Under the pieces are notes generated by a model that saw only the letters and a list, made by a program, of their open reading frames with translations, had not been told where the DNA came from and searched no databases. The translations under genes and the position numbers were made by a program. Of a stretch of DNA of 64,000 nt, positions 32,731 to 45,300 are shown piece after piece. Positions within the stretch are counted from its first letter, which is position 1; each line of letters begins with the position of its first letter. Source of the stretch: Enoplolaimus lenunculus (lineage: Eukaryota > Nematoda > Enoplea > Enoplida > Thoracostomopsidae); the NCBI GenBank assembly GCA_030248215.1, contig JASANG010003089.1, forward strand, positions 1 to 64,000. The letters are read 5' to 3'.

Positions 32731-35700
32731 TTAGTAGAATCGCTCGTTAACAGATTGACCAAACGGAGTGACGTTTTGTGTTGATTTCTTGCTCCAACTC
32801 AGCAAATCATTAATACTTTCAGGAGTATCCCACCGGGTGAAATTCGGTACTCCTGTAAGCTTTGCTGCTGACGCCACTCCTGGTGCTTTAACGTCAGTGC
32901 CCTGACTTCGGATCGATCCTCGAAGACTCTGATTTGAGGATGCAACGCTGTATCCACTCGACCATACACGTCGAGCAGACTGCTGCGATGCATCTGACGT
33001 ATTGCTATGTGATATATCTTGTATTAACAAACAACGTCCAAAATACGGCATACATAGTCGAAGACTGACCCCAAGAAGTCCTACACTTACTACAGTGATC
33101 AGAAATGAAAATGCAATTATTATTTCCGGACCATAGCATAGTTCGTTTCCAACATTTTGCTGTTCAATTGAATGAGTAGGATTAGCGCGGATGCCCCTCG
33201 TGGGTTTTTCAGTCAGACCGGAAGCCTTGAAAAATTTCCGGAATTTTGATTCGTCAAATGTTTGTTGCCATCGAGATTTTGCGGCGCTGTTTGTATTTGC
33301 AGTGTTCGCTTTTTGATTGGTTGAATGCTTTGTCGAGTTGAGATTTCTGCCGTCGTTGAACGTTTGTTGAGATGGAGCGAGCTCGCCTGAATTGTAGTCG
33401 CGTCCAATTTGATTCCAAAGATTTTCGTTCGCTGTGATTCGCTCGGCTACGTCGTGTTCTCGACTGGTTGATTCCATGAGGTGATTTTGGAAAATTTCCA
33501 ACGATTCGTCGCGCAGCACTTGAGCACCGCTTAACGGATTTTGATCGACTGAATCACGCTCATTTTTGCTCGATGGCGTAATTTGATTTCCTGTTTTTGT
33601 TTTCGCTGAATCGCGCTTTTGTGAATAATTCGATAATGCTGCATTGTGATTGGCTGTAGACACTTCCGTAGAACGATCTTTGTATTCTTGAATGTCATTG
33701 GCTGTTGATTCGACTTTATCTCCACTCCGATTGGACAACTGATATAGTTCTTTCAAAGCTCGAATCTGATTGGCTAACAATTCTTCAGATGAAACACCAT
33801 TGGTTAATGTTTCCAAGGTTGTTTGAAACCGATTGGATGTTCCGACAGGTGCTGATTTCAATGTGGCTTCAGTTGTATTACGAAATTGAAATTTAGGGGG
33901 CGCATGATTTTTAGGGCTTAAATTAGAAGGTAACTCGCTGCTTTTTGGTTCGGTCAGTAAAAGTTTCAGAGACGAAATGATAGTTTCTTTGTCTAATTTT
34001 TGAAGCAACGACTGAAATAAGCTAACTTCTGAGTGTTCACCCAGTGTTGTATTGTACGCTGAATGAATGTTAGATGATTTTATAATGTTGTGAATCGAAT
34101 CAGTGTGATAGAAGTTGCTTGTTGAAGGCATAACTGAAAAAAGCAGATATATAAAGAAAAAACTCAACTTCAATTCAAATATAAAAAATTCAATTATTCC
34201 TTAAGTGTATACTCTACTAATCATTTATGGTTGGGGGGATAAAATTTTAAAAACGCCCAGGTTTAAGGGGTTATTCCCCCGGTGCGATTTTTGTCCAGGA
34301 GTTTTTAGCAACTCTTTAAGTTGGCAGTGTCAGTGAAGGCTTTGGGGTGAACCGTCAAAATTTCGGGGTGGGCACCCCATGCGGTGATCAACACAATTTT
34401 CAAAATTGTGTTTAAAATCTGGTTTGCGTGGGTTGCTTTTTGGGGGTAGGCACCCCAAATGGGGATATGGGGGGTGGCTGCTCCGACCCTGTCAGTTTGT
34501 AACACATGAAACCCTTCTTCAAACATTTGGCTCAACATTTTAAAAACGCGGCTCTCTTTCCAAAATCCTACTTACGCCCTCGGCAGGGTGAAGTGTTAAA
34601 CTTACCATCATCAAGGTCCAAGACGACAAGCTTACGAACTTCCAAATCCAGTTGGCGAAGCTGTGTGAGATCTGAGATACCTGGTCGATCTGAAATACCT
34701 GGTCGTTTGCTCGAGCTCAAATCGTCTCGAGTTACTCCAGCTGAGTTCAATGTCAACTCCAACGAACGTTTGTGGCGTTTTCGCTCTTGAAGTCCAGTTA
34801 AGCGACGCAGTCGGTCTTCATGAGAGCATTTCGGGGGCTAAAAAAGCGCTTGTTATTTACGTTTAAACATACGTTTGTGTTTAGAGTTCCAGAGGGGTGC
34901 CGGGACATGGCGTACACCCCCGTCAACAAAATTTATGCGCTAAAATGGTTCCCCTAACAAAATTGGCCCACATATATAGCACACACCGTCAAAATTGCGT
35001 TTTATAACTTTCGCCAGCTCGCTCACCCGTCCCAAATTTCTGGATCCGTGGCCGCATGGGCCTTAAACGAATAATCTTTAACCAGGATTAACAATTCCTG
35101 CTTATCACCGCAATGGATCACTCAAGATACCTTTATTCTGATTTGAGTATAAGTCAAATCCTAGCGATCCCTCACACTTCGCACGTTATTGTGGATCGGG
35201 CGTGGGGGGCACTAACTTCGATATAATGTCTTTGATCTTACCGTTACGCCAACACATTCTTCACTTTCGATCATACACAGTGCAATTTGGCAACTAAAAT
35301 ACACTGTTGGTTCATCTGGCCATTTGAATACTGTCGTTTCTGCGGCTGCTTCTGTGTTATCTTTTCGATATGCGGGCGTCGTCATTAAATCGTTGTCAAG
35401 GGGGCATCTCAAATACAATATTTTTATTGCTGTTTATTTGCATATATATGTATATATATATTATATATTATATATGCTACTGGTCCGTAGTCAACTCAAT
35501 AAGCCAATGGTTTGAGGGCGTAACCAGAGGCGATTTTAGGTTTCAAAACCATATTTAAGTTATTTTGACTCCGTACAATTACTCATTCTTCTAAATTTTT
35601 ATGAAACGTAACTCCTTGCTCCGAAATCTTGGCTACGCCTATAAGACGGTAGGCTAAACAATTTCAGGCAACTTTCAAGCGGTGCGAAAACTTTTCTATA

Positions 35701-38700
35701 AAAAAACCAAAAATTTTTTACACGAAGTTCCGTTGCCTTTACCTACGTCTGGCTACTGGTTCGCCTGAATAGGGTTTCTGCCCGGTTGACAAACTGTGCG
35801 AAATCAACTTTACGCCCCCATGAAACTTTTTTGGTTCTCTAACATATTGGCATGGTTTTGCCTATTATAGAACATTCTTTTGCGTTTCTGGTCATACACT
35901 GTGTAAATTCCAATGAATTGGTTAATTAACACAGCTAATACCAGTTAACATTAACTCACTCTGAGTTGAGTTGAATCTCACTCTGAGTTCAGTTTACTTC
36001 AGGTAAGTTGAATAATTAAAGTTAGAGTGAGTTTTATTGGCTTAGAATTCTGAGTTCTGAAAGTCCGAACTACAGACTGAGTCATTCAACTCATTCTGAG
36101 TTAAAATCAACTCACTGGGATTTACAGTGTATAGGCAACATATAGCCAAAAACTCAAAAAATAATAGAAGGAAAAATTCAAACTACAACTGTTTTGTCCG
36201 TGTAATCGATCTATTATTAGCTATCTATTAAGTGTTCGCAAATAAAAAAGCTCACGAGCAAGAATTCAAACGCAAATTTAAAATTAAGTGTTTATAAAAA
36301 AATTTAAATTTGAAATCTTGTTGGCAGCCGCGACCTGGATGCCGTTTGGATCCGCTAGTGAATTTAACCCTTTCTCACATGAATATTTTCTATTTCCCCT
36401 GAGACCTACCTTTATGCTAGGATTCGAACTCCAGTGACTGGAGTGGGAGGCGTATATCATCACCACTCAGCTATAGGAGCTTGACGCTCGAGCCCGAGGG
36501 GGCTCTCCCGTCTTGTGGTGATTTAGTACTATGTATACGTGTTGCAATTGTTAAACACGGTGCGATATATACTATTTAACGTATATACACTGCACTGAAT
36601 TGCATACAGGCAACTCAATGTGAGAAGGGGTTAACGTAAAAAATTTGAGATAATTCTTACCCATACGAATCGAGAATCTTTTGTTTGTTCGATTTGCCGT
36701 CATCGACGTAACAATCTTTGACCAGCATTCCATAGACTTCAGCTAAAATTAAAACTTATCAAAAATATAATTTTCGCAAAAATACCACTTTAGGATTACG
36801 TATCACGTATGAACGTCAATATTCTCAAAAAACTGCGATATTTCGTGACGTTCGTTGGTATATTTCGGATGTTCCGGAACATTAACCTTAAAATACTTAA
36901 CCCCTTCTCACATGAATTTTTGCAATTTAACATGAGATGTAATTTCAAGGTGAGATTCGATCCCCAGTCTCTCGGGTTGGAGGCGTTTACGATGACCACT
37001 GAGCTATAGGAGCGTGACGTGTGGGCCCGAGGGGGATCTCACGTCTTGTGGAGATTTAACACTGCGCATGTATGTTATGAATGTTAAACACTGTTCACAG
37101 TGTGTGCATTGCTCGTACATTATTATATTTAGTTGCTCATAATATATTCTATGAGCGAAAGGGTTAAGTAATATTTCAGAAACCCAGCCAATGTAAACTT
37201 TAACCTTTTCTCTCATGAATATTTTCTATTTCACAAAGACCTAATGCAAGCTGGGATTCCAGTCCCGATATCGGAGCAATTGTTAAACGCAGTACATTGT
37301 GTATCATCTCATATACACTGCAAAAAATGGTTAGTCAAATTGATTCTCTCCGAAATAGGCTCTACGGGACTACACAAACTGAGCCAAATTCGACTCCAAT
37401 AGACTCAAATTTGACTCGCTAAATCGCACGTTTGACTCTGGTGGAGATGAATTTTGACTCAGTTTGTGTAGTCTCGTGGAGTCTATTTCGGAGGGAGTCA
37501 ATTTGACTCACCATTTTTTGCAGTGTACACAGTTTTAGAGGTGTGGAGTTGCTCATAGTATACTCTAAGAAGAAAACGGTTAAAACTGGAACGTACGATT
37601 ATCGCAGCTGAATATGTGCAGCACAGGATCGCCAACGCGAACGAAATTGGCATGAGGTCCGTCGATAGAATCCTCGCGGATTTCATATTTGCATCGCGGT
37701 GCAGGAAATTTAGCTTCGAGCGAATCCGTTGATAGTGGACTAAGTCACAAAAAAATTACGGCATTACCCCTGACCCTACCACAACTACGTAACTGGCACA
37801 AGAGACAGCTTTAATAGGGCATGTTTTGGGAAAACATTACAAGAAGTCATGTTTCGAATATTTTTTTCTTTCGCAAGAAACGATTTGCACAGAACGTCAA
37901 CAGAATTTTGAGCTAAAACTAATAGGACTAAAGTATGATAAGCCTATTGTTTTAAGTGTAATACTAAACGTTATTTCAGAATCAAACACTGTAAAAATGG
38001 GGAGTCCAAATTGACTTTCTCGGAAACAGGCTTCTCCTGACTACACAAACTGAGTCAAATTTTACTCCGCCAGAGTCCACAGTGAATAGAATTTGACCCT
38101 GACGGAGTCAAATTCGACTCAGTTTGTGTAGTCAGGAAAAGCCTGTTTCTGAGAAAGTCAATTTGACTCCCCATTTTTTACAGTGTAGCATGGTTCTACA
38201 ATCGAAGCCTAAACCAAAGTCAAATTGAGAAACTTCTTCAAGGAAATAATCCTAAATTTAAGTGTAATAATATATTAAAGATAAACTAAGCTATTAATAT
38301 TTGATATAGAAAAAAAGTGAAAAATGGTTTGAAATTTTAAGATATTTTAAAATTTTGGTAAAATTATAAAAAATTAACCAATCAATGATAAGGATAACTG
38401 AGAAAAAGTTTAATTTACCTGACATCGAACTGTGTACTAACGTTTGTTTCACTTTCTCGATAGAAACACTGAATCAAGTATGCGCGATCGGATTTTGTTA
38501 CAAATATTGCGTGGAATTTGACCACCAGCGTTAATGAGTATGACATACCTTTGGGATTAAGCTGAAATAAAAACTGGTGAGTCAAATTGACTATAACCGA
38601 AATAGGGGTTTGTTGACTACACAAACTGAGTCAAATTCGACTCCGCCAGAGCTAACTTCGATTCACTGAGCGACTCGGTTAAGTCGAATTTGACTATGGC

Positions 38701-40949
38701 GGAGTCGAAGTTGACTCAGATTGTGTAGTCCGGAAAAGCCTATTTCAGAGAGAGTCAATTTGATTCACCATTTTTTTGTAGTGTCCCTAAACTCAGGCGT
38801 TGTATTGTCAAAGATGTATGGTACCTATCAACCAATTGATGATAAGTCTTGTAAAACATTCGAACAGTGAATGATGATGTTCGAAATTCAGCACATATTT
38901 CGCATTAAGTTTGCCATACGCTTCGTTTGGTATTTATCAGTTTTAAAAAATACCTGCAATAATGATGATAGGTACTAAAGTGTAAAATTCCAGTGAGCTG
39001 ATTTTAACTCAGAATGGATTGAATCTACTCAAAAAGTCTGTGCTCTGAATTTGGTCGTTCAGAACTCAGAATTCCGAATTGTTTGAACTCATTCTGACCT
39101 ACATAATCAACTTATATGGAATTAAATCAGCTCATAGCAAAGTCTACTGTTATTTAACTCAGAAATAACCAGAAACAACTAATTCTCTCTGAGATGATTA
39201 ATCAACTCATTGGAATTTACAGTGTATACGCATTTGAAAACATCGGCAAACAGCAGAAAAAACATAATCATTTTATATGTCTGGTTGAACAGTTTTGTGA
39301 ATTTGAAATTTAAATTTTAAAATTAAGTTTGCGTTGTTGTTGAAAAATTGAAACATAAAATACCGTTCGCCGACGTCTCATGCCGCATTGATCAAAATGA
39401 AGATTCATTGATCCGCCCGGCTTGGCGGCTTCTTTGAACGTCGCCCGACAGTCTCGTTTTTTGTACTCGTTTCGAACGTATAATTCACCATTGAACGGCT
39501 GATGTGTTTCCATTTCAAATACTAAACCATCTTCAGCGCAAGATACGTTTGGGGACCCTGGCGAATACAACCACTTTTTTTTCTCACCAAGTTACTTTAT
39601 GTCAGCCCCGCACGCTTACCGTTGGCTGGGGTAGCACACGAATTGTCCGCCCTGTTTATTTTTTCTGTGGACAGAATAAAGTATCGCGATTACTCTAGAG
39701 CGGACATTTTGTGTGCAATCTAAACCAATGGTAACGCGGGAGTGACATTAAGTAACGTCCCGTTTTCCAGCGGAACTGCAATAGAGTCAGTTTAAGCTTT
39801 AATGGATTATGATTTTGTGTAGGCAAAGGTTTAGGCTTAGGCAAAGATGCAAACGTATTCTTTCCGCTGAGATCTAAAATTTGTTTTAGATTTTAGGAAT
39901 ATTGTTATGCGGCAACCGTTAATACGTTCCTAAAAGTATAAAATTGACGGAATCTCGTCAAGATATATCATTAACATATAAGTACTTATTGTTACACTTT
40001 CGCTAAAATGAATTGGCTGAATGTTTTCGAAAAGGGTCGCATACCCCTCACTCTCTGTGATTGGTTAATTTCTTTTGTTGCGATGGCAGTAATTAATTTC
40101 ATTTGATGTTTGACTTACCAATCACGTAGTTGCTAAGTGACGAACGAGAGTCTATGAGCTAAAAACAACAAAATATATATGTCTGACGCCGCATACATAA
40201 AGCGCCATGGTTCGCACCGGTTGTGCCCCCCTCTAAATAAAGGGGAGTTAAGCAAAAACGCAACGCGTGTCGGGTACATTCTATTCAACACAGAATGACA
40301 CAGTTGCATCATACTCTTGTTAAATAGCGATTATCCACTCTTGATTATACTAACAAGGGGTCTCATACTGAGGCACTCAGTTTAATTTTTTGTCGCACTT
40401 GTAGAAATTTAGTCTAAATTCTGACCATCCCAAAACGTTCAGACGCCACAAAAATCAAATCTGTAAGAGTATAGTAAAATATATTTGACTAGCTACACTG
40501 CAAAAAATATTGAGTCAAATTGAGTCTCTCCGAAATAGGCTTTTCCGGACGACACAAACTGAGTCAAATTCGACTCCGCCAGAGTCAAATTCGGCTCACC
40601 AAAGTTGCTCAGTGAGTTGAATTTGACGCTGACAGAAGCGAATTTGACTCAGTATCTGTAGTGCCGAAAAGCTTATTTCGGAGACAGTCAATTTTTTGAC
40701 TCACCATTTTTTGCAGTGTAATAGAATTATTCTTTCTTTGAATAGGGTATCTGCTAACGACATGGTGGCCTCAGGGAACAACAAGCGGCACAGAGAATCA
40801 TTTATGGCCTTAAGAAATGATTTCGGGGTATTTAATTGGTTTTAGTAGTTTACCTCAATAGTAACAACGGATAATATTGCAACGATCAGAAACCGCAAAC
40901 TGTAAACACTGGTCACCGGTGATTGGTTGCTTGTTCGACTGGCTCCCAT
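32731..40949 (-). CDS. ZP-domain transmembrane protein (cuticlin/Dusky-like)
   Basis: Exons, 5' to 3': 40949-40854, about 39573-39364, 38561-38419, 37739-37597, 36742-36661, 35407-35242, 34837-34606, 34133-32731; about 824 aa. Phases agree except that the start of exon 2 is uncertain (39573 or 39582 fit; no good pyrimidine tract). Exon 1 gives a signal peptide (SLRFLIVAILSVVT). The ZP-N half has SPNVSCAEDGLVFEMET and PFNGELYVRNEYKKRDC, then LVVKFHAIFVTKSDRAYLIQ and CFYRE. The ZP-C half has APRCKYEI, VGDPVLHIFSC, LVKDCYVDDG, CPLDNDL and TVYFSCQIALC. The furin site RKRHKR is at about 299-304. A Ser/Thr/Asn-rich stretch of about 385 residues and one TM helix (about 692-715) precede a 109-residue cytoplasmic tail. 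Such proteins polymerise into apical or cuticular matrix after furin release. Introns are packed with MITEs. Confidence 0.93.
35897..36129. mobile_element. Family 2 TA-target MITE in ZP intron 5
   Basis: TA-flanked, 233 bp. CACTGTGTAAATTCCAATGA at the left, GGATTTACAGTG at the right. The interior has AACTCAGA/TGAGTT inverted motifs. Confidence 0.82.
36368..36630 (-). mobile_element. TTAA-target MITE with tRNA-like segment (copy A)
   Basis: Flanked by TTAA at 36364 and 36631. Ends CCCTTTCTCACATGA and CAATGTGAGAAGGGG are inverted. The minus strand contains GCTCCTATAGCTGAGTGGTG (box A) and GGAGTTCGAATCCTAGCA (box B, exact GTTCGAATCC), spaced as in a tRNA. The end lies 27 bp from ZP exon 5. Confidence 0.85.
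36901..37163 (-). mobile_element. TTAA-target MITE with tRNA-like segment (copy B)
   Basis: TTAA on both sides (36897-36900, 37164-37167). The minus strand has TATAGCTCAGTGGTCATCG and GATTCGATCCCCAGTC-type boxes inverted in the plus sequence, so both promoter boxes are kept though the body has diverged. 263 bp. Confidence 0.82.
37204..37579 (-). mobile_element. TTAA-target MITE (copy C) carrying a nested family 1 MITE
   Basis: TTAA at 37200-37203 and 37580-37583. Ends CCTTTTCTCTCATGAATA and AAGAAGAAAACGG. The tRNA-like part is degraded. A complete family 1 MITE with its own TA duplication lies inside at 37316-37525. The right edge is about 8 bp from the exon 4 donor of the ZP gene. Confidence 0.78.
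37316..37525. mobile_element. Family 1 TA-target MITE nested in a TTAA element
   Basis: TA|CACTGCAAAAAATGG ... CATTTTTTGCAGTG|TA. 210 bp, both ends well kept, so it is younger than its TTAA host. Confidence 0.87.
37987..38185. mobile_element. Family 1 MITE, GGGGAGTC subtype
   Basis: CACTGTAAAAATGGGGAGTC start, CCCCATTTTTTACAGTG end. This subtype has lost the GT of the donor-like site. In ZP intron 3. Confidence 0.82.
38562..38783. mobile_element. Family 1 MITE abutting ZP exon 3
   Basis: Left terminus CTGAAATAAAAACTGGTGAG, right terminus CACCATTTTTTTGTAGTG. Its left edge coincides with the intron/exon border of ZP exon 3 (exon begins at 38561). On the minus strand the MITE end supplies the pyrimidine tract and TTTCAG acceptor. 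Confidence 0.75.
38974..39224. mobile_element. Family 2 TA-target MITE in ZP intron 2
   Basis: Right end TTGGAATTTACAGTG followed by TA. Left end eroded (AAGTGTAAAATTCCAGTGAG) after TA. Same AACTCAGA-rich interior as 27174-27416 and 35897-36129. Confidence 0.75.
40496..40718. mobile_element. Family 1 TA-target MITE in ZP intron 1
   Basis: TA|CACTGCAAAAAATATTGAGT ... CACCATTTTTTGCAGTG|TA. 223 bp with a clean TA duplication. Confidence 0.85.
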
Positions 40950-41584
40950 TCAGACACTAAATTAGTGAAAAATTGAGTATATTTTGTATTAAAACTAAAA
41001 TATAATTTTTGTATTTTATTGCTGAAGATTTCGTTTCACAAGGGTCATCGGTGGAGTCATAAATTTTTGAAGGAGGGTGCGGGTTGGTAAATGTTATGAA
41101 ACGCAATTTTCTACAGTATGCTATATGTCATTGGCAGCAAAAAATCATGAGGTAGGGGCTTTACTATTTTATTAATCTGAAACTTTTACGAACGAGCATA
41201 GCGAGCAAGAAAAGTTCTGTTTTTCAAATTATGGATACGTGTTAGTTGCTTATTGGGCAGCCTATATATTACTTCAGGAACGCCTGTTAATCGAAGTGTG
41301 CAACTGCTCCGAGGTCAAGCAAAGTATATAAACGTTTAGCATTGGGGAGAATGCAACGAGAGATAGCTGTATATCCCCAGAAACTTCTTGGAACACTTAA
41401 AGAAAAGACACTTCTTCATACTGTAGAATAACCTGCAGAGGCCAAATTTGCCACTCACTGCCGCTCGCTCGCATACATCTTTTAGATGAGGTTATTTTCT
41501 CTCGAAATGAAATCTTTGCTACACTCCTGGCATTCGGTGGCAGCCAGTGATATTGCAGCAAAATTCTGTATTGCTGTTTATTAA

Positions 41585-41850
41585 CCCTTTATCACATGAA
41601 TATTTTGTATTCCCCTGAGACCTACTTTTATGCTAGGATTCGCACTCCAGTGACTGGAGTGGTAGGCGTATACCATCACCACTCAGCTATAGGAGCTTGA
41701 CGCTCGAGCCCGATGGGGCTCTCACGTTTTGTGGTGATTTAGTATATACTATGTATACGTGTTGCAATTGTTAAACACTGTGCGATATATATTATTTAAC
41801 GTATATACACTGCGCTGAGTTGCCTATAGGCAATTCAATGTGAGAAGGGG
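41585..41850 (-). mobile_element. TTAA-target MITE with tRNA-like segment (copy D)
   Basis: TTAA at 41581-41584 and 41851-41854. 266 bp, very close to copy A. Minus strand box A TATAGCTGAGTGGTGATGG and box B GGAGTGCGAATCC. Confidence 0.87.
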
Positions 41851-42199
41851 TTAATACACCGTCCGTCCAATCAGAATCAGTCCTCTTTCCAGCTGGAGTG
41901 GCTGTCGTGTTGGCAACTTGTCTGCCGTGTACAGACATGACATTTAAATTCCTATTGGTGGGCTGTTCAGTAAGGCATCGAAGCAAACACGCAAGAGCTG
42001 ATGTTACAAAAATGTTGCAGAGATTTTATGTCCTTTGACCCAATCTTAGTTTTATATAAAAATAACGGAACTGAAAACATCATTCAGTTTAAGCTAACGT
42101 TAGAGTTTTTTGCTATTTTGTCGCCCGGAAACGCGCGCATGAATTGTCGAATGGCACCGCCTAACAGTTTGCAAACCAACAATTTTGGCTTGTTCGGTG

Positions 42200-42345
42200 G
42201 AGGGCGCCCCGCCCGACAAGCGTAGTGCCACCCTATGGTTTGCGCTAGACTTTAATTTATACTGATGCCGTCTAGCGCCGTCCGTCACCATACGGTATCG
42301 TACGTGAGTAATTCGCTAATGAACGGCGTCGTACGGGTATGGGCG
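42200..42345. mobile_element. GC-rich family 7 fragment
   Basis: GCGTAGTGCCACCCTA end, then a separate GCCGTCCGTCACCATACGGT / ATCGTACGTGAGTAATTCGC segment, as at 4296-4625. Too eroded to set exact ends. Confidence 0.5.
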
Positions 42346-42349
42346 CCAA

Positions 42350-45300
42350 TCCCAAAGGAAATGGAGGGGTCACTGATCCCCCCATTTGAAATTCAAAATG
42401 TGACCCCCGTTTTTCAAAGGCAAAAACTGGACGGGCTTATTTTACTCAAAGCGCCTGACAATCTCATTGTCCTGTATAATACTGATTAATGTTATAAAGT
42501 TACCTGGTACATTTCTGTCGTGGTAAAATCAAAATTTAGCAATAATGCAGATACTGTTTTTACATATTTTACTTCACTTTTAAGCCTTAATAATCATGTT
42601 CAATAGTTTTTTTCGTTGTAACAAATTGTGGCTTGATCAACCATCGCTTTCTGGAAAGCGTGAACACGTCTAAGGTTACTGCATTGACCCCTCACATTTG
42701 AGAAGAGATTGGCACCCATACGTAATGAATTGTGACGAACGGCATTAAACTAAAAAGCATACCGCAACCCTTAGTCTATCAGTGCAATTAATTAGGGAGC
42801 TGCAGTCGTTTGATTCGTTCCATAGGCCGGCACGCGTCTGTCACACCATTAAGACAAGACATATTTTAAGAGAAAATGTTTTAGATAAAAGTGTGTAAAA
42901 AATTTAGGAATGAGATTGTTCAAATATAAAAACGAAACATAGCAAAATTTATTTAATCGATTAAGTGGAACGGGCGAATTTTTTAAGACAATTTTTTCCT
43001 CATTTTGCGATATTATGCGATGTTTAAGTAAATTTCGGAAAAATAAATAAAGTGTCCGCGTAATGGTCATCAACCACAATTGCCGATCATTTATATGTTT
43101 TTGAATGTTTTTCTCTTTTTTCTTCTTTTGTCACAGACGTAAACGAGGAATATATTGGGGGAGAGCCGTCTCCGTAATATCTGCAGAGATGGTAAACGAA
43201 TTTTGCTGGCATTAGGATAATTTCCTGAACGTTAGAATCCACACAATAAAGTTATACTTTCCTGAAATGCAATCCTGGCTCCTGGCTTTTTGTTGTTTCA
43301 CTTTCTTTCTTCGTCTCTCACTCTTTTAATAGTTTTTATTCGTCTAAGCCATCCAAACGAGGTGAAATTTCCTTGTTTTAATCTTCTCGTTTTTGATTGG
43401 TCAACTGCAAAAACGTTTGTACGTAAATTGTGACAGGCCTGCTTCGAAATAGGATCTCTTTCAGCTTAATCCCGGCGTTGGTTGGTGTTGTAGCGGCGAT
43501 TTTAGGGACAAGGACTTGCCGTACGAGTACTTGACGGCAAGACAACTGCATTCTGCTTTCGAAGAGAAAGCAAAAATAAAGTTTGAAATAAACCTTCATT
43601 TTAGAGTGGTTGATAAACAAATTTTGTGGGGTAATGGCTCGAGCGAATTTTGGGAACGAATTTATCAAGAAGCCAAACGCAAAATGATAATTCAGTATAT
43701 ATGTGATACGGTAAACGTAGTCACGGCAAATGTTTAATAGAGATCTCCTCGCTGGGATAAGGCCAATGTAAAGAACAGCGGCGGGACAGTATTTAGAAGC
43801 ATATTTCTAAGCGTAAAGAATGAGCATATTCATAAGCTTAAGCCAAGCAAAAAATTAGTCCATAACTTAAAGCTTACTCTTTTCTTGTCCAACAGAAAAA
43901 CATTCCGCATACGATCTTAGATGCGGGTCAGGATAACGGGAATTGACAAACTGCAGTCTTTAAAGCTAAAGCAAAAAAGTAATTGGCGCTGAGTACTTAG
44001 ATCGTACAGGTTTAGGCTTATTGTTATGTTTTGGTTTAGGTTTAGGTTTAATTATATGTTTCACTGGAGTAGGCAGGCCCCATTGCATTGGACACAAGTA
44101 GAAGTTTCTTGCGGTTAAATAGAGCGTAGGTTTCAGTCATCGGTCAAATTTTTTCGGTATCAATTACTTTATAGGTTATAAACGTATGTTTACGTGATAA
44201 ATTGTCTGTTAAACTTAAAATGATGTAGTTCCTGTCGAAACTTGGATAAATTATCGGCGCTACAGCTATATTCATCCAGGTTTCCGGCCTATTACTGTTT
44301 TATGCCAGTACAAATTTACACTTTAAAAAATATTAACTATATCAAAGAAAACATATTAACTAAAACGAAATTTTTAAATTTTTAAAATGCGTCAAATTTA
44401 CGCGTAATTTATCATTATTCCTCAAAATACTCGAATTTGTAAAAATATATCAATTTATTTTTGAAATAAAATGAAATTTTTCATGAAACAAGTGCATAGT
44501 GATCTTGAAAACGTGTAAAACATTTACGTAATAAAAAATTGTCAAAAATTTTACAAGTCAGTCAAAACTTTTGTCCGCGATTTTTAATCGAGTTAATTAC
44601 GGCCGACTTAGTCGCAGGATGAGCCAAGAGTGACGCTAAAAACGTTTGGATATCACGAATAAAACGGAAAAAGTTGACGTTTTTCTTGCAAAAAAATTGT
44701 AAAATCGTTGACCGTGTTTGCGTAAAAAATGTTAAAGTTTTTTGCAAGTAATGCGTAAAAATTCTACCAATCACGGATGTGGAAAGTAAGATGTTTTCAT
44801 TGTAAATATCTGGCGAACAAAGCAAGCGTTCATCGCGGCAAGCTATATGGATGGTTAAAACAATTTCAATAAAGGCCAGCGCAATTTAAAAGCTTACTCG
44901 ATCAGGAAAAAATAGGTCAAATTTTTTGTAAACAGGGCCTATTAATGTATTATCTTTTAGTTTTTTCTTACATTCTACGATAGTAGGCTTTTGGTTACTT
45001 GGTATAGGCCTATCGTAACTCTTAACGCTCAGGCTTTAGGCTTAGGCTTTAGGCTTCGGATATGCTTGTACTACTACGTCCCTCATCTACACAGTTGCCT
45101 GAAATTGCGAAAAAATATAATACGTCGAAATTTTTGAAACGTGTTTAATACATTTGTGAATAAATGTTTAAAGTTATGAATACCGAAATCATTATGGTAC
45201 ACTACAATACCTTATTTTTATATTAGTAATTAAACCGTGCAGGTTTAATAGTTTGTGTTTTAATCTGTATTCTATTGCAGAACTTTCTTTAAAAGTATTG

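Noticed and set aside
36400-36480. Functional tRNA gene
   Set aside because: Box A and B are present, but the arms do not fold cleanly and the segment is part of a TTAA mobile element with several copies.
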